A program made the position numbers and the translations under genes. Shown here piece after piece: positions 29,623 through 34,326 of a stretch of DNA of 34,326 nucleotides (positions within the stretch are counted from its first letter, which is position 1; the number at the start of each line of letters is the position of its first letter). Source of the stretch: Deltaproteobacteria bacterium (GTDB taxonomy: Bacteria; Desulfobacterota; DSM-4660; Desulfatiglandales; Desulfatiglandaceae); contig QMLZ01000008.1 of assembly GCA_003646995.1 (NCBI GenBank), forward strand, positions 1-34,326. The letters are read 5' to 3'. The notes beneath the pieces are model-generated. The model saw nothing but the letters and a program-made list of their open reading frames with translations, did not search any database and was not told where the DNA came from.

Positions 29623-32328
29623 TCACACAATGTACACCGGTTCCCTTAAGATAAGATCTATTGCTGAGAGGGCGGCCTGGGCCAGTTCCGGATGAGTCTC
29701 TTGGAGACTCGCCACTTGCCTCAGATGATCTGCCGTCCTCATGACCAGCGATGCCAAATCGCCTTCATCCACTGCCACGAAAGACAGGAGTTGTTCCCAA
29801 TCCACTCCCTTGGCCCAAAGGTTAAGGGCGGCGGCAGGCCAAAAAACCAAAGGCGGACTGTCAAAGCCTCTCCGCGCCTTCAAGGATCTCATAGCTGAGA
29901 TTGACTTCATAACCTTTCCAAACACCGCTTCTACCTCAGAGATATCGAGCCCCTGGAAGATTCGCATTTCGATTTCTTGAATCCTATCCCAAACAAATGG
30001 GGCTATCGCCGCTGCGAGAAGTTCAGGTGAGAGGCCGCTAAAGGAGCCCGAGCGAATGGCCTCGGCTATGAGAAGAGGCTGGTCGAGTCTTAACTTAGAT
30101 GCCCAAACCCCATCCGGGGTCAATTTATCTTTTTCATCCACAAAACCTGTGTCTTTCAGAAATCTCAAATGCCTTTTAAAACTAAGCCACAAGCCTCCCT
30201 CAATATGATCAAGTTCCATCGCCAAGACCCTGAACTCTCGGAGCAACCTCTTGAGAGGCCCTTTTTTCACTTGATGGCACGTGTGGTAGTGTTCGCATCC
30301 TTCACATGGGAGCTGGGAAAGCTTCTTGCTGATTTCTTCTCTTATCTCCTGGTCTTCACTGTCGGCCGCGGGGGAAGCTGTTAAATCTAATAGCCTCAGG
30401 GAGCCATGATCAATGCCTTCAAGGATATCCTTTAGCCTTTCAACGGAAATTTCAGGAGAAATCTCTATCCTGTGGTCGAATATCCCCCTTATTTGACTTA
30501 TGTCCACCCTTCTTAGCCTCAATTTTTTCTTTCTTAGGGGTTTGCCCTTTCCAGTGTTATAGGCCAAACAAATGAACCTCCCCTCATCCACATACGTATC
30601 CAATAGGGCATATATATTGCCATTCTTGTGTAAGAAGAGACGACCCGGCACAAGTAAAGGGCGAAAGGATTGAATGGTTTTCTCGTACCGCAAGCTTTGA
30701 TCAAGTTGCCTCGCATCTCGAAGTAAATCTGATCTCTTTTGGATATTTTCCAGTACCTCATAGGGGTCAGCAGTATCACACTTGCCCTGGGGAAGAATGT
30801 TTCTCAGTTGGGTAATCAAAGACTCCCATTGTTCTTTTAAATAGGATCCATAGTGCCTCTGTTGGAAGGTGGCAAAAGACAGATCAAGCAAGGATCTTAT
30901 CTCATCAGGGCTGTGAGAAAGCAACAGGTTCAGCACCATTGAAAAGTTTATCCTGATTTGGCTAGTTACTGGCTCAGGCTCTGAATCTTTTAATTCCCAT
31001 ATCAACTGAGGATCTTGGTGTAGTCCCGGAACAATAAGTGCAAACCCTATCTGGTCTTTTCCCCTTCTGCCCGCCCTGCCGACCATTTGGTGTAGCTCTG
31101 TGGCAGATAGCTCTATAAACTCCCTGCCATTGTATCTGTCGCTTTGGACAAGAACGACCGTTCTTGCCGGAAAGTTTACCCCAGCTGCGACGGTAGAAGT
31201 TGAGAAAATGGCCTCTAGGTATCCCTTGTTCATCATTTTCTCAATGAGTACCTTCCAATAAGGCAACTGTCCTCCATGATGTGAGGCAACAAGGGATTCA
31301 AGCATATACTTGAGTTGTCTGTGCCGCTGTAGGTGAGGGTAGTTTTTGAGAAACAGGCGCACCTCTTGGTGCAGTTTTTCCTTGATCTCTTCTTTGTCTG
31401 GAGCACGTGGGCATAACAGTAAGGCCCTATCGCACTCCATTCTCGACTTCAAAAAAAAGATAGCGGGCAACAGATCGAATTGCCTTAGGATCCTGACTAT
31501 TGCCCCAAAATCCACCCGCCGTGAGCCCCTTTTCCTCTTGCCTCCTCCTGAAGCGATAAATTTCCTTATCTTAGGGTTAAGCCCCCTCTTCCCACCCAAA
31601 GGCGCAAGAAGCCCGTCCGGGAAAAGGAACAGCATTTCCAGGGGCACGGGTCTTTCATGAGCTCTAACCACCTTTGCGGGTTGTCCTCGTATCTCTTCAA
31701 GCCATGCTGCTATCTCCTCTGCATTGGATATGGTTGCAGAAAGCAGCAATAGCCTGACCCTCGCAGGAAGGTATATGAGAACCTCCTCCCAGACTACTCC
31801 CCTGTCAGGATCACTGAGATAGTGCGCCTCATCCATTACAACCATATCGGCTGCAATGCTGACCCCTTCATGCATAGCGTCATATAGCTGGTTGCGCAGT
31901 ATTTCAGTGGTGCCCACGATCACTGGGGCATCAGGGTTCTCCTTTCGGTCCCCCGTGATTATCCCGCAGTAAGGACTTCCGAACTCGTGGCAGAATTCCT
32001 GGTATATAGAGTTGGACAAGGCTTTCAGGGGAGAAGCGTACCACACCCGCTTTTGTTCTGCGAGCATTCCATGGATGGCCTGAATAGCTATCCATGTCTT
32101 ACCTGCCCCTGTGGGCGCGCTAACCAAGACATCGTAGAAGCGGCATAGCTCAAGGGCTTCTTTTTGGAATGGATCAGGACAAAAAGGGCGTTCCTCTGGT
32201 ATCCCGATCTTCTTAAGAAGGGGTTTTAACGAGGAATCAATCCGCGGATTTTCGTAAAGGCCTTTTTTGTATCTGTGATTTCTTTTTTCCCTGAACGCCA
32301 AATTCCTATGCCACCAGCTCCGATGCAA
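29623..32328 (-). CDS. Ski2/Mtr4-like DExH-box RNA helicase
   Basis: A 901-residue superfamily 2 helicase. Helicase motifs in order: Walker A APTGAGKT (71-78), ASPLKAL (Ia), VVMDEAHYLSD (DEAH, 166-169), LLLSATI (III), and motif VI QMVGRAGRRG (414-423), which matches Ski2-like enzymes. A cysteine cluster LPCEGCEHYHTCHQ (Cys675, 678, 684) and a C-terminal DSHCT-like domain (about 710-890; HLRFLKDTGFVDE...LTPDGVWASKL) follow, as in Ski2, Mtr4 and bacterial HelY-type proteins. The start is uncertain: TTG at 32328 overlaps the acyl-CoA dehydrogenase by 23 bases, and TTG at 32301 also fits. No early ATG exists. Likely an RNA unwinding or decay helper. Confidence 0.88.
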   Translation of the reverse strand: MHRSWWHRNLAFREKRNHRYKKGLYENPRIDSSLKPLLKKIGIPEERPFCPDPFQKEALELCRFYDVLVSAPTGAGKTWIAIQAIHGMLAEQKRVWYASPLKALSNSIYQEFCHEFGSPYCGIITGDRKENPDAPVIVGTTEILRNQLYDAMHEGVSIAADMVVMDEAHYLSDPDRGVVWEEVLIYLPARVRLLLLSATISNAEEIAAWLEEIRGQPAKVVRAHERPVPLEMLFLFPDGLLAPLGGKRGLNPKIRKFIASGGGKRKRGSRRVDFGAIVRILRQFDLLPAIFFLKSRMECDRALLLCPRAPDKEEIKEKLHQEVRLFLKNYPHLQRHRQLKYMLESLVASHHGGQLPYWKVLIEKMMNKGYLEAIFSTSTVAAGVNFPARTVVLVQSDRYNGREFIELSATELHQMVGRAGRRGKDQIGFALIVPGLHQDPQLIWELKDSEPEPVTSQIRINFSMVLNLLLSHSPDEIRSLLDLSFATFQQRHYGSYLKEQWESLITQLRNILPQGKCDTADPYEVLENIQKRSDLLRDARQLDQSLRYEKTIQSFRPLLVPGRLFLHKNGNIYALLDTYVDEGRFICLAYNTGKGKPLRKKKLRLRRVDISQIRGIFDHRIEISPEISVERLKDILEGIDHGSLRLLDLTASPAADSEDQEIREEISKKLSQLPCEGCEHYHTCHQVKKGPLKRLLREFRVLAMELDHIEGGLWLSFKRHLRFLKDTGFVDEKDKLTPDGVWASKLRLDQPLLIAEAIRSGSFSGLSPELLAAAIAPFVWDRIQEIEMRIFQGLDISEVEAVFGKVMKSISAMRSLKARRGFDSPPLVFWPAAALNLWAKGVDWEQLLSFVAVDEGDLASLVMRTADHLRQVASLQETHPELAQAALSAIDLILREPVYIV

Positions 32329-33922
32329 TTAGATTCATGTCTTCCAGAATGCTTTTGCAGGCCCTTTCCAGATTAATGTTGGACAGCACGGATCTCAAAT
32401 CTTGTAGCTCCTCACCACAGCCGAAGGCCACCTTCATTCCGTTCATATACACCTTTTCAGCTGCCTCGCACGCAAACAATCTTGCCGCAGCCCTGAGATA
32501 TTCACAACTTCTCGTCTGACCACCCTCATAAACAGAGGCTTTTCTAGATAAAGCGTCTGCTACTTCGCACCAAGTCATCATGTCAGCCAGTAAAAACATG
32601 ACAAATTGTTGCTTGGTTAGTTTTGCCTTCCGAGAAGCTAGAATAACCTCATTCATTGCATTAATAGCCCTAGAGAGTAAAGGACCTCCGCAGTCCTCTG
32701 GCAAGTTGGCGGCCTCCTGTGCCATTTCAGAATAGAAGCCCCCCTTTGATCTCACCGTCTCTCGCATCCGAAACATGGATATAATGTTTCTCTGAATTTC
32801 GCTTGTTCCTTCGTAAATGGTAAGAATCTTCACATCCCTCTTGATTTTCTCAACCTCATATTCCCTGATATACCCATAGCCGCCAAAGGCCTGGATACCG
32901 TCATTGGCCATGGCATCGCCCGCCTCAGTGGCAAAATATTTTGCTATGGACCCCTCCACCTCCATGCTTTCCTCACCGCTGTCAAGACAGTCTGCCACAT
33001 ATTCGACGTAAGACCGGGCAGCCTCCAGTTGGACAGCATGGGGTACTAGCAGCTTGTGGGTATAGCCCTGTTTCTCCGCAAGGGTTGTTCCAAACTGAAC
33101 CCTTTCTTTTGAGTATTTGATGGCTCTTTCAAGAGAAGCCATCCCACCTCCTAGGCCAAAGGTGGCCACCATTAGACGAGTGTACCCAAACACCTTGTTT
33201 GCCTGCTTCAAGCCCTGCCCCTCCTGGCCGCCAATCAGGTTTTCGGCCGGCACAAATAAGTCTTCCAAAGACAGCGGGCAGGTATCAGAAGCTCTTATCC
33301 CGTGTTTGTCTTCGTGTTTTCCAGGCACAAGGCCTTTCCAGCCCTTCTCTACGATGAAAAAAGAAGGGCCTTTAGGGGTGTTGGCTAAAATAGTGTACAG
33401 GTCAGCAACACCGCCATTAGTAATGAACTGTTTCTGTCCGTTGAGTTTATACCCCGTTACCTTTCCTCCCTCTGTCACAGGCTCTGCGCGAGTCTTTAGA
33501 GCCTGCACATTGGATCCCGCGTTGGGCTCCGTAACGCCGTATGCAACGATTAATCCCTCTTCGGCAATACGACGTATATACTTCTCCTTTTGCTCTGCAG
33601 TCCCTCCGACCCTGATGGGGTCCATCCCCAAACAAATGGCCAAGAAAGAGGTAGCTATACCTAGGTCTGCCTTTGCCATCCTTTCAGAAACAATGGCAAT
33701 CTCTTTCGCACCAGCACCGAGCCCTCCATATTCAGCGGGTATAAAAATCAGATGGAGCGCCATGTCAGGGCCTAGCATGAATCGAATCAATTCTTCAGGA
33801 AACTCTCCTGCCTTATCCATTTCCAGCTTGGCTTCAACCGTGAGTCTGTCCCGCTCAAGCTTGTCTATGGTATCTAAGATCATGTTAAGTGTTTCTCTGT
33901 CCATTCCCTCTTGTACCGACAT
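32306..33922 (-). CDS. Acyl-CoA dehydrogenase family protein (long form)
   Basis: An FAD enzyme that introduces the alpha-beta double bond in acyl-CoA during beta-oxidation. The 538-residue protein contains the signature VAYGVTEPNAGSNVQALKTR, KQFITNGGVADLYTI, the C-terminal-domain motif DGIQAFGGYGYIREYEVEK, and the base YEGTSEIQRNI (Glu). Ordinary family members have about 380 residues; here a C-terminal extension of roughly 140 residues (helical, with KASVYEGGQTRSCEY) follows, as in very-long-chain type dehydrogenases. ATG 33922 has AAAGGGG upstream. The extension suggests membrane or partner binding, but the substrate is unknown. It may be part of an operon with the helicase by overlap only. 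Confidence 0.93.
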   Translation of the reverse strand: MSVQEGMDRETLNMILDTIDKLERDRLTVEAKLEMDKAGEFPEELIRFMLGPDMALHLIFIPAEYGGLGAGAKEIAIVSERMAKADLGIATSFLAICLGMDPIRVGGTAEQKEKYIRRIAEEGLIVAYGVTEPNAGSNVQALKTRAEPVTEGGKVTGYKLNGQKQFITNGGVADLYTILANTPKGPSFFIVEKGWKGLVPGKHEDKHGIRASDTCPLSLEDLFVPAENLIGGQEGQGLKQANKVFGYTRLMVATFGLGGGMASLERAIKYSKERVQFGTTLAEKQGYTHKLLVPHAVQLEAARSYVEYVADCLDSGEESMEVEGSIAKYFATEAGDAMANDGIQAFGGYGYIREYEVEKIKRDVKILTIYEGTSEIQRNIISMFRMRETVRSKGGFYSEMAQEAANLPEDCGGPLLSRAINAMNEVILASRKAKLTKQQFVMFLLADMMTWCEVADALSRKASVYEGGQTRSCEYLRAAARLFACEAAEKVYMNGMKVAFGCGEELQDLRSVLSNINLERACKSILEDMNLIASELVA

Positions 33923-34080
33923 TGATATTTCCCCCTTTAAATCTCCTATTCCGCTCTGCTGCTATTCAAAAAATACGCCTCAAATCCTGATCTAAATAGC
34001 AATCAAATTCTTAACATCCGAAATTTTTATAACCAAATATCATACCCCAATCAACTGGTCCAGAGCAAAATTCTACAACG

Positions 34081-34130
34081 AAAAGGCCCGCTCCAGCGTT
34101 GCAGGCGTTCGCAACGCACAAGGGCAGGCC
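34081..34130 (-). terminator. Probable intrinsic terminator of the partial upstream gene
   Basis: On the minus strand GCGTTGC (34117-34111) and GCAACGC (34102-34096) form a perfect 7-base-pair stem with an 8-base loop. GCCC and GGGC arms (34125-34122 and 34089-34086) extend it, and TTTT follows at 34084-34081. It lies about 30 bases downstream of the stop of the partial gene at the right end. Confidence 0.65.
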
Positions 34131-34160
34131 CTGAATGAATGCTGCTGGACAGGTCCTAGT

Positions 34161-34326
34161 TTATCCGCTCTTGTCTTTTTTAGCTATTTTTCTTAACACC
34201 CTTGGTATGTCTGCCAGGAGGCCTTCGGACAACTCAGCCGGCTTTAGGTAAAAGTCCGTTATCTTCTCCTCTATCTCCTTGGCCTTTTCCCTTACCTTCG
34301 ACCCATCCCCAACACGAATCGCCTTC
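34161..34326 (-). CDS. C-terminal end of an unidentified protein (cut by window)
   Basis: The minus frame is open from the window edge to the TAA at 34161-34163, giving 54 codons: charged helical sequence (SKVREKAKEIEEKI) followed by TDFYLKPAELSEGLLADIPR and a lysine-rich end. No start codon is needed as it enters from outside. A terminator hairpin follows. I cannot assign a family from so short a piece; the neighbouring acyl-CoA dehydrogenase would be compatible with a lipid-metabolism protein. Confidence 0.5.
   Translation of the reverse strand, partial: KAIRVGDGSKVREKAKEIEEKITDFYLKPAELSEGLLADIPRVLRKIAKKDKSG

Noticed and set aside
33117..33995. 292-codon plus-strand frame
   Set aside because: It is the antisense shadow of the acyl-CoA dehydrogenase, with no promoter or plausible domain.

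Overview
The window is a gene-dense bacterial chromosome segment with almost no spacer DNA. LptE, MurJ and a complete RND/MFP/OMF tripartite pump show a Gram-negative cell with an outer membrane and LPS. The order yceD-rpmF-plsX-fab-acpP-fabF-rpiB-glyA-dCMP deaminase-nrdR-rib-nusB, together with a long acyl-CoA dehydrogenase and a parvulin-type secreted isomerase, fits a Desulfobacterota (former Deltaproteobacteria) genome. That placement is inference from gene order and protein character, not a search result. No tRNA, rRNA, insertion sequence, prophage or CRISPR array was seen.

Layout. (1) 1-4011, minus strand: murJ, a Ppx/GppA phosphatase and guaB (its last codons lie beyond base 1), joined by overlaps or a 10-base gap. 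(2) 4088-4354, plus strand: rpsT, with a good sigma70 promoter and a TTG start; its 3' end overlaps holA tail-to-tail. (3) 4324-20254, minus strand: an almost unbroken run of 19 recognisable genes. Read in transcription order they are yceD, rpmF, plsX, fabG, acpP, fabF (fatty-acid and phospholipid precursors), rpiB, glyA, a dCMP deaminase, nrdR, ribD, ribE, ribBA, ribH (complete riboflavin pathway enzymes), nusB, a stand-alone M17-type N-domain protein, leuS, lptE and holA. A promoter with TTGACA and TATAGT boxes lies upstream of yceD. (4) 20630-21721, plus strand: one unrecognised 363-residue protein with its own promoter. (5) 21770-28431, minus strand: a five-gene efflux operon (TetR regulator, outer-membrane factor, membrane fusion protein, RND transporter, 82-residue cytoplasmic protein), every junction overlapping by about 4 bases. 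(6) 28628-29620, plus strand: a SurA/PpiC-like periplasmic peptidyl-prolyl isomerase. (7) 29623-33922, minus strand: a Ski2/Mtr4-like DExH helicase and a long acyl-CoA dehydrogenase. (8) After a probable terminator, the C-terminal end of one more minus-strand gene.

Most of the window is housekeeping. The parts worth a second look are the small ORF that seems to couple ribD to a ribE lacking its own ribosome binding site, the orphan gene at 20630 with its promoter architecture, the efflux operon with a near-perfect operator in its promoter spacer and an extra small fifth gene, the free-standing M17 N-domain, the absence of fabH and fabD from the fab cluster, and two gene pairs that converge with no space for a terminator. 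I did not find a convincing new multi-gene system; the strongest unknowns are single genes and small regulatory elements.
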